Of a stretch of DNA of 31,927 bases, positions 19,726 to 29,165 are shown piece after piece (position 1 is the first letter of the stretch; every line of letters begins with the position of its first letter). The stretch covers positions 1 to 31,927 of the IMG/VR virus record IMGVR_UViG_3300015371_000119; one strand, given 5' to 3'. Position numbers and translations under genes: made by a program. A model generated the notes under the pieces. It was not told the DNA's origin. It did no database searches and worked only from the letters and a program-made list of their open reading frames with translations. This DNA comes from a virus.

Positions 19726-20733
19726 ATGTATGATCCTGGTACTCTTTACAGTGATCCTATTCTAACTGGCTTTTCAGTTGGATACGAGGATCAGACGCTC
19801 TATGGTACTCGGATTTTTCCGATTACCCCTGTTCGTACTCAGTCCGGTCGCTATCGTGTATTCGATAGGTCGAATTGGCTGATTTTCGAGGATCGCCGTG
19901 AGCCGGGTACTGTGGCGAATGAAGTCAAGGGTGGAAAGTGGAGTGAGGATACTTTCCAGACCCATGAGCATTCGTTGCAGGCTCCAATTCACGATGAGGA
20001 AAGGCAGGAGCTTACTTCTCAGGGTGGTCTTGCTGATGCCGTGTTCGGTGGAGCTTTGCAGCTTGATCCAGAGAGGGATGCAACTGAGCTAGTGACTAGA
20101 GCAATTCTGCTTGGTCACGAAAAGAAGGCGTCGGATGCTGCTCGCAATACTGCTAACTACGCAGTTGGTAACACTGTTACCCTTGCGGGTGCCCAACAGT
20201 GGGATGATTACACTGGTGGTACTGCTTCTACGTCTGATCCTGTTGGTGCAATTCAGGCTGGTATTCGGAAGGTTTGGAGTCTTACTAGGCGTCGTCCGAA
20301 TCTGCTTGCAATTCCTGCAATGGGAGTTCCGTACATCGAGAACCATCCTCGCATTGTTGATCGGTTCAAGAACTTCTCGCTCGCACAGCCGGATGCATTT
20401 CGCATTCTGACTGGATTCGAGGGTGAGATCATTCTTACCGATTCGGTATACAATGCAGCTAACAACATCGACGCAACTGAGTCCATCACGGACTTTTGGG
20501 GTAAGGATGTTTGGCTTGGTCTTTCTGATGCTACTCCTGGTCAGCGGACTAAGACATTCGGTAAGACCTTTGCTCAGGTGTATCCGGATGGAACAATTCG
20601 GCCGACTGATCGTTGGCGTGAGGAACCGCGCAAGAGCGATATCGTTCGCACTTCAATGAAGTACGATTTGAAGATCGTCTCTAACGTTGCGGGCTACCTC
20701 ATCAAGACGGCATTTTCATCGGGCGCTTTCTAA
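19726..20733 (+). CDS. Major capsid protein
   Basis: The 335-aa protein follows the decoration protein. It has a typical major-capsid layout: an N-terminal strand and turn region (DPILTGFSVGYEDQTLYGTR), an E-loop-like segment (YRVFDRSNWLIFEDRREPGT), a helical spine (ERDATELVTRAILLGHEKKA), and P-domain strands (PNLLAIPAMGVPYIENHPRI, FEGEIILTDSVYNAANNIDA). It ends MKYDLKIVSNVAGYLIKTAF. Lack of a long N-terminal delta domain agrees with the separate scaffold in the protease gene. It should form the HK97-fold shell. Confidence 0.9.
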   Translation: MYDPGTLYSDPILTGFSVGYEDQTLYGTRIFPITPVRTQSGRYRVFDRSNWLIFEDRREPGTVANEVKGGKWSEDTFQTHEHSLQAPIHDEERQELTSQGGLADAVFGGALQLDPERDATELVTRAILLGHEKKASDAARNTANYAVGNTVTLAGAQQWDDYTGGTASTSDPVGAIQAGIRKVWSLTRRRPNLLAIPAMGVPYIENHPRIVDRFKNFSLAQPDAFRILTGFEGEIILTDSVYNAANNIDATESITDFWGKDVWLGLSDATPGQRTKTFGKTFAQVYPDGTIRPTDRWREEPRKSDIVRTSMKYDLKIVSNVAGYLIKTAFSSGAF

Positions 20734-20755
20734 ACTGAGGGGGTGACATAATTTC

Positions 20756-21103
20756 ATGGCTTACTACGCTTGGAGTGAAATTCGCTACGACGCCGAGGTA
20801 ACGGAGGATGGTGTCTACGCTCACCCTGTCTCCGTTATGCCGGGAGAGGAAGTTTCAGCTTCTAAGTTGAAGCTTTCAAAGGAGCAGTTTCAGGAGCTAG
20901 TTGATGCTGGTGCTGTTCGTGAAGAGAAGTTCCCGGTGCCCGAAGGTGACACTCGTTCTCCGCGTGAGTGGTATTTGGATAAGGCGCGGGAAATGGAGGA
21001 TGCGCCAATGGCAACTGGCGGATCTACATTCGCACCTACTACTGAAAGCTCTCTTGCTGATGTAGTGGATTCTGGATCGGGAAAGAAGAGTGGCTCTAGC
21101 TGA
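20756..21103 (+). CDS. Hypothetical head protein (115 aa)
   Basis: The protein MAYYAWSEIRYDAEVTEDGV has an aromatic N-terminus, a middle KEQFQELVDAGAVREEKFPV and a Ser, Thr and Gly rich disordered tail (SSLADVVDSGSGKKSGSS). Its position between capsid and connector suits a minor head protein. Similar short proteins with an 'L...QF..LV..GAVR' segment appear in many head clusters, from memory. It overlaps the connector gene by 14 bases. Confidence 0.65.
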   Translation: MAYYAWSEIRYDAEVTEDGVYAHPVSVMPGEEVSASKLKLSKEQFQELVDAGAVREEKFPVPEGDTRSPREWYLDKAREMEDAPMATGGSTFAPTTESSLADVVDSGSGKKSGSS

Positions 21104-21515
21104 TCTAGAGGATGTAAACGTTCATCTGCCCACCGATAAATTGGAGGTAGATGATGCGATCGACCCTGCACTTGAAAGAGACGCAGAAAGGATCGTCAAG
21201 GGATATCTGAGTGGTGTCTACGAACCTGTAGTTCTTGCAGGATGGGATACACCTACCAATACGCCTGAGCTAATCAGAGCTATTGCGGGTCGCCTCATTG
21301 CTGCATTTTACTACAGACAGAGATACAGCGAAGATTCCCTTGACGATCCACAGTATGCACAAGTCAAGTACAATGAAGCAATGGCTCTCATCATGGAGCT
21401 AAGGGCTGGAACAATCGACTTGGTAGAAGTACCAGGAGACGATGCTTCCATCCTAAAGTTCTGGCCTGACGATACGACTGATGGGCCATACTTCACAATG
21501 GCAATGGAGAAGTAG
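21090..21515 (+). CDS. Head-tail connector (Mu gp36/DUF1320-like)
   Basis: The GTG start follows GGGAAAGAAGA. The helical protein MALADLEDVNVHLPTDKLEV contains ALERDAERIVKGYLSGVYEP, PELIRAIAGRLIAAFYYRQR and YNEAMALIMELRAGTIDLVE. This arrangement (A...I..YL......P..L...A..IA.YY..R; Y..A...I..L..G) is typical of the gp6/gp36 head-completion family. It should sit as a ring under the portal. Its last bases are shared with the GTG of the next gene. Confidence 0.82.
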   Translation: MALADLEDVNVHLPTDKLEVDDAIDPALERDAERIVKGYLSGVYEPVVLAGWDTPTNTPELIRAIAGRLIAAFYYRQRYSEDSLDDPQYAQVKYNEAMALIMELRAGTIDLVEVPGDDASILKFWPDDTTDGPYFTMAMEK

Positions 21516-22165
21516 TGCCAATTTCCGTCCGGACACAATGGCGTCCTGATCCGATCGTAATTGCAGAAGAGTTGAATACTGCTGCTGATGCACTTACATC
21601 GTTTGCTCCCGCACTTGCAGGAGCTAGGGAAGTTGTGCTTCGTGATATCCGGAGTAACTTTGAAGGAAAGCACGATCCAGGCGGAAGCCCTTGGCGCAGG
21701 TGGTCTTGGAATTACCGAGACGTAGGAGAAAGAACAAACGTAGGCGGATTGCTCGTACAGACTGGTAACATGATGAGAGCGGTACTTAACCGACTCTCAT
21801 GGCAAGTCACTGGTCACGAGCTTTTTGCAAATACAGCAGAATGGCGTGTCCCGAATAGACGCGGTGATTCAAATGATCGCTGGCTGTGGCATCAAGAGGG
21901 ACTCGACAATCGAATGCTCGCTGGAACTGAGGGACTCAAGGCTACACTAGGAGCAGAAGGAATTACTGATCTAGAAGGTGTAGGCGAGAATCCTCTGCCA
22001 AGGCGTTCATTCATTGGAGTCAGCGAAGATGCAGAGTTTGTGATCTTCGATATCATGGACGAATTCGTGGACAATGCCTTTGAAGTCGTCATCAATCCGA
22101 AAACCGGATTCGCTCAGCGTTTGTTCAGAACGCCGAGAGGTCCAAGATTCGGGCCTGGATTCTAA
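21515..22165 (+). CDS. Virion morphogenesis/neck protein (Mu gpG-like)
   Basis: The 216-aa protein starts at GTG overlapping the connector stop. FEGKHDPGGSPWRRWSWNYR followed by GGLLVQTGNMMRAVLNRLSW is the 'F....dP.G..W..L......G.L...G.L..A' motif of the virion morphogenesis family that includes Mu gpG and tail-completion proteins. NPLPRRSFIGVSED is the usual C-terminal motif. It should join tail to head or activate the connector. The C-terminal extension (EVVINPKTGFAQRLFRTPRG) is longer than in short homologs. Confidence 0.8.
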   Translation: MPISVRTQWRPDPIVIAEELNTAADALTSFAPALAGAREVVLRDIRSNFEGKHDPGGSPWRRWSWNYRDVGERTNVGGLLVQTGNMMRAVLNRLSWQVTGHELFANTAEWRVPNRRGDSNDRWLWHQEGLDNRMLAGTEGLKATLGAEGITDLEGVGENPLPRRSFIGVSEDAEFVIFDIMDEFVDNAFEVVINPKTGFAQRLFRTPRGPRFGPGF

Positions 22166-22620
22166 TGCCAACAATCGCAGAAGGCACACTCTTCACAACT
22201 CAGCAGGATTTAGCTCAATACGTCAAAGACTTCCTCGATGAAGAAGCAGGCGTATTGGGACTAGCCACTGTGGAGTTTGGAAGCGAGCGATTGATTAAGG
22301 AGTATCCGGCAGTTTTGGTATCTCCCGAAGGTATTAGTCGAGTAATCCACGGAACTCATACGTTCAATCTCACGCTGGTTCTGAACCTATGGGTGTATCA
22401 TGCGAAACTCACCATTCGTCACACTCAGAGGACTCAAGAGGATCTAGAGCTAACCTCTGCGATTACTGACAAACTGCACGAAAGCATGACATTAGGAGGT
22501 CGCCTCATCTTCGGTTACGTTTCAGACGAGAATCAGGGTTTCTTTAACAGGCCGAAAGGCGAGGCTGTAGTCGGAACACGTATGGTCTACGAAGGGCTAA
22601 GCCAGGAGCGATTTAAATGA
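22165..22620 (+). CDS. Tail terminator protein
   Basis: The protein MPTIAEGTLFTTQQDLAQYV has VEFGSERLIKEYPAVLVSPE, then FNLTLVLNLWVYHAKLTIRH and a C-terminal MVYEGLSQERFK. The alternating alpha/beta layout and its place after the gpG-like gene match tail terminator proteins (gpU-like). The product caps the growing tail tube and joins it to the neck. The ATG overlaps the previous stop as TAATG. Length 151 aa is in the normal range. Confidence 0.72.
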   Translation: MPTIAEGTLFTTQQDLAQYVKDFLDEEAGVLGLATVEFGSERLIKEYPAVLVSPEGISRVIHGTHTFNLTLVLNLWVYHAKLTIRHTQRTQEDLELTSAITDKLHESMTLGGRLIFGYVSDENQGFFNRPKGEAVVGTRMVYEGLSQERFK

Positions 22621-22844
22621 GCTACTCGATTAAGGTAGATCATCCCGGTTTTCCGAAAGACTACGAGTTTGCCATTGATCCTCTTGGAGTGTTCAAGAAT
22701 GGCAGTTCTCGCAAGGTTTCGGAGGAAGAGGAACAGGCATATCTCGATTCCACAGGGATGAAGTTGAAGGATGGGTTGAAGGATTCAGCTCATATCGAAG
22801 TGAGTGGTACTACTGACTTGAAGGGAGGGGGTGACAACTCCTAA
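22617..22844 (+). CDS. Small hypothetical tail-region protein (75 aa)
   Basis: The gene encodes MSYSIKVDHPGFPKDYEFAI, then DPLGVFKNGSSRKVSEEEEQ and a charged helix LKDGLKDSAHIEVSG. It overlaps both neighbours (ATGA at the start, shared bases at the end). Small genes between tail terminator and tail tube often have no known function. The 'G.V.NGS...V..EEE..YL..TG' pattern resembles short proteins found next to tail tube genes, from memory. Confidence 0.62.
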   Translation: MSYSIKVDHPGFPKDYEFAIDPLGVFKNGSSRKVSEEEEQAYLDSTGMKLKDGLKDSAHIEVSGTTDLKGGGDNS

Positions 22845-23842
22845 TGTCGATTGGACTCGGTGGTGGTGGTGCAGTATTCATTGCACATGAGACTACTGTA
22901 GGCACCTACCTTGATACCTCAACTGTTGGAGGGGTTTGGGTTCCGATTCTAAGCGAGAGCTTTCGCTACAATGAGGATCGGTACTACTCTCCGCAGCTTC
23001 GTCAGCAGGTGATGGTAAGCGATGTAAAGCAGGGGTATTACCACATCGAGGGTGATATCACAATGGAGGTAGATACCAACTTCCTCCCATACTTCCTGCA
23101 TTGCTCGCGTCATACGATTACCAAGACTGGCACAGGGCCATACACTTACAAGTATGTGCCGAATAAGACGGCTTCCATCGTTCCGGGCAGCGGTGCTAGA
23201 ACTGCATCTATCACTATTGTTCGTAACGGTCTTGGATTCGGCTATGCCGGTTGCGTTGTGACTGGCTACGAATTTACGATTGAGGATGCTGTTCTCCGTG
23301 TTACGCTCAACATGATCGGTTTGAGCGATCAGGATGATCCGGTTGCAATCGGTACACCTACTTGGACTAGTCCGGACTTGCTTGGTGCCGATGCACATGC
23401 GATCTTTGTTGCTGCTGCTGGAACGACTCCAACGTTCGGTGCTGCATCGACTAACTTCAACGGATTCACGTTCCGCGCGAATCATAACGGCAATGCTCAG
23501 AATCGTATCCGCAAGGATCGCTCTGCTTCTTACGTCTCGATGGGTGAGACTGAGGCAAGCTACGAAACTGAGTTGGACTTCGAGGATAAGACCGAGTACG
23601 TCAACTTCAAGAACACTACGCAGAAGGCGATTAAGCTTGAATCCACTCAGGGAGTCGGCGACTTTACGGCGGCTACTGATGGTGTCAAGATTCAGGCTAA
23701 CCGCTCTAACTACGATACGTATGAGGTTGATCTACCTGGGATGGGAGATATCATCATGGCTCGCGTTACTGGACGAGTCATTGGTATTGCAGGTGGCGAC
23801 GCATACGAGATTCACGTCAAGTCCGCAGCGAATCTAACCTAG
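22844..23842 (+). CDS. Major tail tube protein
   Basis: The 332-aa protein starts MSIGLGGGGAVFIAHETTVG and contains QVMVSDVKQGYYHIEGDITM and FLPYFLHCSRHTITKTGTGP, a pattern usual in tail tube proteins ('..G.I......P.....L....'). The middle third has alternating beta strands, and the C-terminus has ATDGVKIQANRSNYDTYEVD. It lies directly before the tail assembly chaperones and tape measure, the normal tail tube position. The fold is expected to be a hexamer-forming beta-barrel. No sheath gene follows, so the tail is non-contractile. Confidence 0.85.
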   Translation: MSIGLGGGGAVFIAHETTVGTYLDTSTVGGVWVPILSESFRYNEDRYYSPQLRQQVMVSDVKQGYYHIEGDITMEVDTNFLPYFLHCSRHTITKTGTGPYTYKYVPNKTASIVPGSGARTASITIVRNGLGFGYAGCVVTGYEFTIEDAVLRVTLNMIGLSDQDDPVAIGTPTWTSPDLLGADAHAIFVAAAGTTPTFGAASTNFNGFTFRANHNGNAQNRIRKDRSASYVSMGETEASYETELDFEDKTEYVNFKNTTQKAIKLESTQGVGDFTAATDGVKIQANRSNYDTYEVDLPGMGDIIMARVTGRVIGIAGGDAYEIHVKSAANLT

Positions 23843-23861
23843 CAAGAGAAAGAGGAGAGAA

Positions 23862-24317
23862 ATGCCAAAGGCAACTGTCAGTCAGGAGACTACTAGGAAG
23901 AATCTCCGCTCTGTGGAGGGTGGGTACGTCGATCTAAAACCACTCTCATACTCTCAGATGTTGGAGAGACGGGACAATGCATTCAGAACCTCTCAGACTA
24001 TTCCGACTGGAAAGAATCAGCGGAACGTTGCACAGAAGTTCGATTTGGAGTCTGCTCAGCGTTGGACGAGAGAGTTTGAATTCAAGCATTGCATTGTCGA
24101 TCACAACTTGACTGACGATCAGGATAATAAGCTGGACTTCGGAAATCCGATGACGTTCAGTATTCTTGATCCGAAGGTTGCTCAGGAAATCGAGACGTAC
24201 ATTGATGAAATGAATCAGGAGGATGATGAAGCACTTGAGGATTTTCCGCATGCTGCTACATCATCCTCTCACAGTCGCCGGAATGGGCAGAACGAAGAGG
24301 TTACTCCGGAGAGTTAA
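23862..24317 (+). CDS. Tail assembly chaperone (G-type)
   Basis: The protein MPKATVSQETTRKNLRSVEG has ERRDNAFRTS and ESAQRWTREFEFKHCIVDHN, followed by MTFSILDPKVAQEIETYIDE. It is of the usual size for the lambda gpG-type chaperone and lies between tail tube and tape measure. Near its C-terminus the reading frame probably slips -1 at TTTT (24242-24245) to give a longer G-T form. The SD AAGAGAGGAGAGA precedes the ATG. The acidic end EDDEALEDFPHAATSSS is likely linker. The product binds the tape measure during tail assembly. Confidence 0.85.
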   Translation: MPKATVSQETTRKNLRSVEGGYVDLKPLSYSQMLERRDNAFRTSQTIPTGKNQRNVAQKFDLESAQRWTREFEFKHCIVDHNLTDDQDNKLDFGNPMTFSILDPKVAQEIETYIDEMNQEDDEALEDFPHAATSSSHSRRNGQNEEVTPES

Positions 24318-24499
24318 TCAAGGAAGTAATCTACTGGATTCGTATAGTCTCCCTGTGTACGGAATTGCATTGTTTGCCATACGCAGGGGGACTATGCGAA
24401 CAACCCGGCCCTGCAATAGTCAGAATGGAGAGAGTCTTGGACGTTCGAGCCTCGATGGAAAAGGCCGAAATGGAAAAGACTGAGACGAGTGGCACTTAG
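24239..24499 (+). CDS. T-type extension of the tail chaperone, -1 frame (no own start)
   Basis: In the frame one base back from the chaperone, reading is open from 24239 to a TAG at 24497. It contains LSQSPEWAERRGYSGELIKE, VIYWIRIVSLCTELHCLPYA and GGLCEQPGPAIVRMERV. The 'PYAGGL.EQP' pattern is the hallmark of gpT-type extensions. There is no start codon with an SD, so it should be made only by -1 frameshifting. The best slip site is T TTT at 24242-24245, where tRNA-Phe can re-pair; it is not a classical X XXY YYZ heptamer. The end overlaps the tape-measure GTG. Confidence 0.75.
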   Translation, partial: GFSACCYIILSQSPEWAERRGYSGELIKEVIYWIRIVSLCTELHCLPYAGGLCEQPGPAIVRMERVLDVRASMEKAEMEKTETSGT

Positions 24500-27400
24500 C
24501 GCGAGAGAAATTGTCTACTTTGTACGAGTAAGCGATCAGGCTACTCGTACACTTAGACATATTGGTCGTGACTTTGCGACACTTTCTCGTGCTGGTCACG
24601 ATTACGAGGCTGCACAGGCTCAGCTAGCTGGTCAACGTATGGGTCTGATGAGGAGACTTGCTCAACAGCAGCAATCTCTCGAAAGTATGCAAACAGGCAC
24701 CAGGGCACTACGAATTGACCAACAGCGAAATGGGATTCAAAGAGCCAGAAATCAGCTTGCCGCGCGGGAGGCTACGATTCGTCGCTCAATTACGGCTGCG
24801 AGCGATGCTGCATTCGCCGCAGAAACTAGACAGTTGAGACTGCAACGACGAATGCGTCCTTCCGCTAGGCAAGCTGCCGCAGATGTAGCAGCAGGTGGAC
24901 CAATTCCTGCAAGATTCACTCTCAAGCAAAGAGAGTTAGTTTCACAGTTACAAACACAACAGCGGCAACTCAAAATTATGGCAGATCAGGAAGTTGCGCT
25001 GCGAAATCTCACAGCAGAAAAAGCGCGTCTAGCCACTATGGATGCAACGCTATCTGCGCGAGAAAGAGAACTAAGTCTACAGATTGCGAATCAGCGACGA
25101 GTCATCAATGAGACGACTGCGGCGCTAGAACGTAATGCAATGGCTTTGCGCCATTTGAATGAACAGCAGAGACTTGCGAAGTGGGATAGAGTTGCAGCAG
25201 GCTCGAGAGTTGCAACTGACTTAGGACGATCCATCCAAATCGCCGGCGGTGCAACTGGTGTAGCACTTGGCATCATGGCTCATGCTAATGCACAGTTTGC
25301 ACAGTCCGCAACTCTCGCAGCAACTCAGGTCGGCAACACTGTTGCCGAAACTCAGCGAGCCTCAAGGCAGATTCAAACTGGCATTCTTCGGACAATGGGT
25401 CAGTTTACTGCATCTGCTCAGGAAATGACTACATCAGCGTATGATATCTACTCATCGCTAACGTTCGTTGGGAATCAGGCAAAGCAAACCGCCACAGGGC
25501 TGAATTTCCTAAAGCTTGCAAATCAGGCAGCAGTCGCAGGAATGACTCCACTTGAAGATGTGACTCATGCAGCAGTCACGGTCTTTAACGATTTCGGCAA
25601 GACAACTCGATTTACGGGCCAGAGCATGAACGATATGCGACAGATGATGAATCGCGCATTCGCAGCAGTTCGCTTCGGTCGCATGACTTTCCAAGAATTC
25701 GTACAGAGTCTAGCAACGACCGCTCCCGCAGCTAAGGCAGCGAATCAGACATTCGATACAATGTCTGGTACTATGGCATTTCTCACTAGGCGTATTCCAA
25801 ATGTGAGAATGGCCGGTACTTCATTCGCACGACTACTTGAGACATTCCAGCGCCCTGAGTTTATTGCGGGACTCAAGACGTTCGGCGTCAATATCACAGA
25901 CGCGCATAATCGAATGAAGCCTCTGCCTGATATCATTGATGCGATCGTAAAGCGGTTTCCTGCACTTGCTAGGGGTACAAAGAATCCGCTCGAATTCTTC
26001 AAGCAGATTACGGCTGCCGGCGGTGCTGGTGGAAGTAGGGGATTGACAGGAACAATCCAGGCTCGTAGAGCATTCACATTCCTGACTAGAGACGTACAGG
26101 GATATCGTGACTTGCTTGGTCAGACAATTAATGACAACAACGAGTTTACGAAGTCGCTTGCTGCAATGCGAGATACGCCAGGTGTTCGCTGGCAGATGTT
26201 CGTTCGCTCAATGCAAGCACTTGCACTACAAATTGGTGCTGCTGTCACTCCCGTACTTCTACGAATGCTTGAGCCTTTGCGCCAAGCAGTTGAATGGTTC
26301 AATAGACTGCCTCCTGCAAGACGTAACGAAATCGCAAAGTGGATCGCCTATGCTGCTGGAATTGGGCTTGTAGCAGGTACGTTCCTAACGCTGATTGGTG
26401 CGCTAGGTAGGGCTACTGCTACATGGATGGGAATGAGCAGAGTTACAAGAATGCTTATGATCGGTCCAGTGGGCCTAATTGCTATGGCTGCAATCGTAAT
26501 CTCGACAGGCCACGGATTTGATGTTCTAGGCGAAGCAGTCAACTTTGCGACTGACTCTTGGAAGGGCTTTCTCGTTACAGCAGGATTGGTCGTTGCGATG
26601 CTTCTTCGCACTCGTAACGCAATCGTAGCTGTTCAAGCTGCTGGTGGACTTAGCGGACTTGCAGGGGCAGGAGGAATTGCAGGTAGTCTGCGCGGTGCAG
26701 GTAGATCAGCAAGTCTGATGAATACCGCATTCCGCGTAGAGAGAATGACTGCTCTAGAAAATGGAGCTAAGGGATTTGCTGCTAGCATGGCTGGTGCTGG
26801 TGCAGCAATGAGTGTAATGCCTCCAACACTTGCAATCATCGCAGGAGGTATCGCAGCTACAGCCGCCGGTGCATTCCTCTGGAAAAAGCACATGGACGAC
26901 GTTGAGAAGCATACGCAGAGAGTCGAGAACTACATGAACAACATCAAGACTCTCACCGATCAGACTTCTCAGAATGCTCAGCGATTTGGCGGACTCGCTC
27001 TAGATGTACGAAACATCATTCGGTCGAGGGATGCAGTTGCTTCGGTTCGTGATGAAATCAAGCAACTGAATCAACAGCTTAGAACTGCTGCTCCCGGTGA
27101 TAGACCAGGAATACTGAGACAGCGCAGAGCAGCCTATGCAGATTTGGCAGATGCGATTGAGAATCTACGAAAGGCTAACTACCGCGCTCAGTCCAGTTTC
27201 CGCGCACTCACAGCAGGATTTAGGAATCAGGGTGCAACGCTACAAGCAATCGGATTGCAGAGTACACGACTGAATACGGTTCGCAAGTACGTTCGCCTTG
27301 CATCGACTGATTTCACAACCCTGACAGACTCTCAGCGCAAATGGCTACTTGCGATGGATGACACGCAAGGCTTGCATGGATTGAACGAAGCTGAGGATAC

Positions 27401-29165
27401 GCTAAAGAATCTACAAGCTGGAATCGCGCAGCTAACGACTGGTGCAAATCGGAATGCCCGAGAACTACAGCAAAACTTCTTCAAGGTCATTCGACAGCTT
27501 GCAGATCAGCGACTAATTCCTCAAGTCAATCGGAATCTGCAAAGGCAGCTATTTGGTACGGCTGCGAATCTTGGACGAATGCTGACACTTCCCGAGATTC
27601 GGCTAATCGTTAAGGCTCAGCACGATCGCGCAGCTTTGAGGCAGCTTCCAATTCAAGTACGCCGCGCACTAAATAGAGCGCGATATCAGATTCGCGTAGA
27701 TATTCGAGAGCGCGAGCTAAATCAGAAGATCGCAAGAGCATCAGGTAGAGCACTCCGCAACCTTACGGGTACTGCGGCGGTTGCTGCGGGAATTCCATTT
27801 CATCCTGATCCAGCAGCAGCGAGGAATGTTGCAAGAGGCGCACAAGTATTCCAGCGCACGATTACTCGCATGGTTCGCAGTAGCGGCATTTCAAAGGATG
27901 CTGCTCAGATCGGTGCAGACATTTCGGCTGGTGTTGCAAGGGGTATCAAATACAACGCATACCTCATCAATACAGCAATTGCCAACTCAATGACATTTAG
28001 CGTTAGAGTTGCTAGGACTGCGATTGGCGCTCAGTCTCCTGCTACAAAGCTCATGCCTGTGGGTGCTGATTACGTCAAGGGTCTTGAAGTCGGTATCAAG
28101 TCTCGATTCCCATTCCTTCGTGATCTAGCTCAGAATCTTACGCTCCAACTAATTCCGGAAACTAAGCAGGGTGTTGGAGTTACGCTACAAATGTTGCAGC
28201 AGAACATCAATCAGCAGCTTACAACCTTCCAACATTTCAACCAGGGACTTGCAATTCTTCATGCTCGCAACGTTCCTGGCAAGTTGCTGAATCAGCTAGC
28301 ACAACTCGGAGCCGAGGGTACTCCTGCAATTACGGCACTTGCTACTGCTTCTGACAAACAGCTAAAGCGGTACGTTGCTGCATGGCAGAAGGCAATGGCA
28401 CAAGTTGGAGACGCTTCCAAGTCGGGAGAACAGAAAGCTGCCGAAAATGCTCAGCGTTTGCAGCAGAACATGAAGGAAGCAGTTGACAACATGACGCAGA
28501 TTTTCGAGGAATTGCGTCAGTCGAATGAACAGGCAATGGGTGAGCTATTCCAAGGCCCGCACATTACTGGAGAAGCGGTGCAGGCTAAGCTCGATTGGGG
28601 AGAGAAGCTAAATACCAAAGACCTGATGATTGATCTGCGTCAGCAGGTCGCTGCATTTGAGCGTTGGCAGCGACAACTCGCTAGACTTGGCAGACGCGGT
28701 ATTCCTGCTGGATTGCTAGCTTCTCTGCAAGCACTAGGCCCAGGCGCAACTCAGCAGCTTATGTTGCTAAATCGAATGACTCCAAAGCAGCTTGCTAGAT
28801 ACGTTGCTATTTGGCGTCGGGGTCAGGCAGATATTGACAAGGCCACGAAAGTTGACTTCAATCGCAAGTTGATGGAGTGGCGCAGATACGGTCGCAATGC
28901 CGCACTTCGCATGATGCGCGGAATGAATGACGAGTCCAGTGTTATCCGTAAGCAAATGGAACGGCTGTGGCTTTCGTGGCTTCATGGACAAACTGGCGCT
29001 CAGCTTGGAAACAATCCAAGGCATCGTCGTCGTGGAGACGGTAGCAAGACCACGAATAACTACAACGATACGACTCACATTCATACGCAGCCAGGAGAGA
29101 CAGTTGGTACGGCTTTGGCAAGAGATAGATTCCGCAAGAAGCATCGGCATAGGAGACGTCGATGA
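24489..29165 (+). CDS. Tape measure protein (1558 aa)
   Basis: The GTG start is coupled to the chaperone extension. Residues about 60-225 are a Gln, Arg and Ala rich coiled coil. Residues about 260-500 match the phage tail tape measure domain (GMTPLEDVTHAAVTVFNDFG, then QSLATTAPAAKAANQTFDTM). Hydrophobic segments lie near residues 616-645, 655-675, 694-708 and 767-798, as expected for a protein that enters the host membrane. A late SVRVARTAIGAQSPATKLMP then GADYVKGLEVGI motif is also common in tape measures. The C-terminus is His and Arg rich (KKHRHRRRR). At about 1.5 Angstrom per residue the tail would be near 230 nm. Confidence 0.92.
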   Translation: MALSAREIVYFVRVSDQATRTLRHIGRDFATLSRAGHDYEAAQAQLAGQRMGLMRRLAQQQQSLESMQTGTRALRIDQQRNGIQRARNQLAAREATIRRSITAASDAAFAAETRQLRLQRRMRPSARQAAADVAAGGPIPARFTLKQRELVSQLQTQQRQLKIMADQEVALRNLTAEKARLATMDATLSARERELSLQIANQRRVINETTAALERNAMALRHLNEQQRLAKWDRVAAGSRVATDLGRSIQIAGGATGVALGIMAHANAQFAQSATLAATQVGNTVAETQRASRQIQTGILRTMGQFTASAQEMTTSAYDIYSSLTFVGNQAKQTATGLNFLKLANQAAVAGMTPLEDVTHAAVTVFNDFGKTTRFTGQSMNDMRQMMNRAFAAVRFGRMTFQEFVQSLATTAPAAKAANQTFDTMSGTMAFLTRRIPNVRMAGTSFARLLETFQRPEFIAGLKTFGVNITDAHNRMKPLPDIIDAIVKRFPALARGTKNPLEFFKQITAAGGAGGSRGLTGTIQARRAFTFLTRDVQGYRDLLGQTINDNNEFTKSLAAMRDTPGVRWQMFVRSMQALALQIGAAVTPVLLRMLEPLRQAVEWFNRLPPARRNEIAKWIAYAAGIGLVAGTFLTLIGALGRATATWMGMSRVTRMLMIGPVGLIAMAAIVISTGHGFDVLGEAVNFATDSWKGFLVTAGLVVAMLLRTRNAIVAVQAAGGLSGLAGAGGIAGSLRGAGRSASLMNTAFRVERMTALENGAKGFAASMAGAGAAMSVMPPTLAIIAGGIAATAAGAFLWKKHMDDVEKHTQRVENYMNNIKTLTDQTSQNAQRFGGLALDVRNIIRSRDAVASVRDEIKQLNQQLRTAAPGDRPGILRQRRAAYADLADAIENLRKANYRAQSSFRALTAGFRNQGATLQAIGLQSTRLNTVRKYVRLASTDFTTLTDSQRKWLLAMDDTQGLHGLNEAEDTLKNLQAGIAQLTTGANRNARELQQNFFKVIRQLADQRLIPQVNRNLQRQLFGTAANLGRMLTLPEIRLIVKAQHDRAALRQLPIQVRRALNRARYQIRVDIRERELNQKIARASGRALRNLTGTAAVAAGIPFHPDPAAARNVARGAQVFQRTITRMVRSSGISKDAAQIGADISAGVARGIKYNAYLINTAIANSMTFSVRVARTAIGAQSPATKLMPVGADYVKGLEVGIKSRFPFLRDLAQNLTLQLIPETKQGVGVTLQMLQQNINQQLTTFQHFNQGLAILHARNVPGKLLNQLAQLGAEGTPAITALATASDKQLKRYVAAWQKAMAQVGDASKSGEQKAAENAQRLQQNMKEAVDNMTQIFEELRQSNEQAMGELFQGPHITGEAVQAKLDWGEKLNTKDLMIDLRQQVAAFERWQRQLARLGRRGIPAGLLASLQALGPGATQQLMLLNRMTPKQLARYVAIWRRGQADIDKATKVDFNRKLMEWRRYGRNAALRMMRGMNDESSVIRKQMERLWLSWLHGQTGAQLGNNPRHRRRGDGSKTTNNYNDTTHIHTQPGETVGTALARDRFRKKHRHRRRR

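Noticed and set aside
24223-24483. An 86-aa ORF after the tail chaperone
   Set aside because: It is in the +1 frame and has no family pattern; the -1 frame carries the clear T-type motif.
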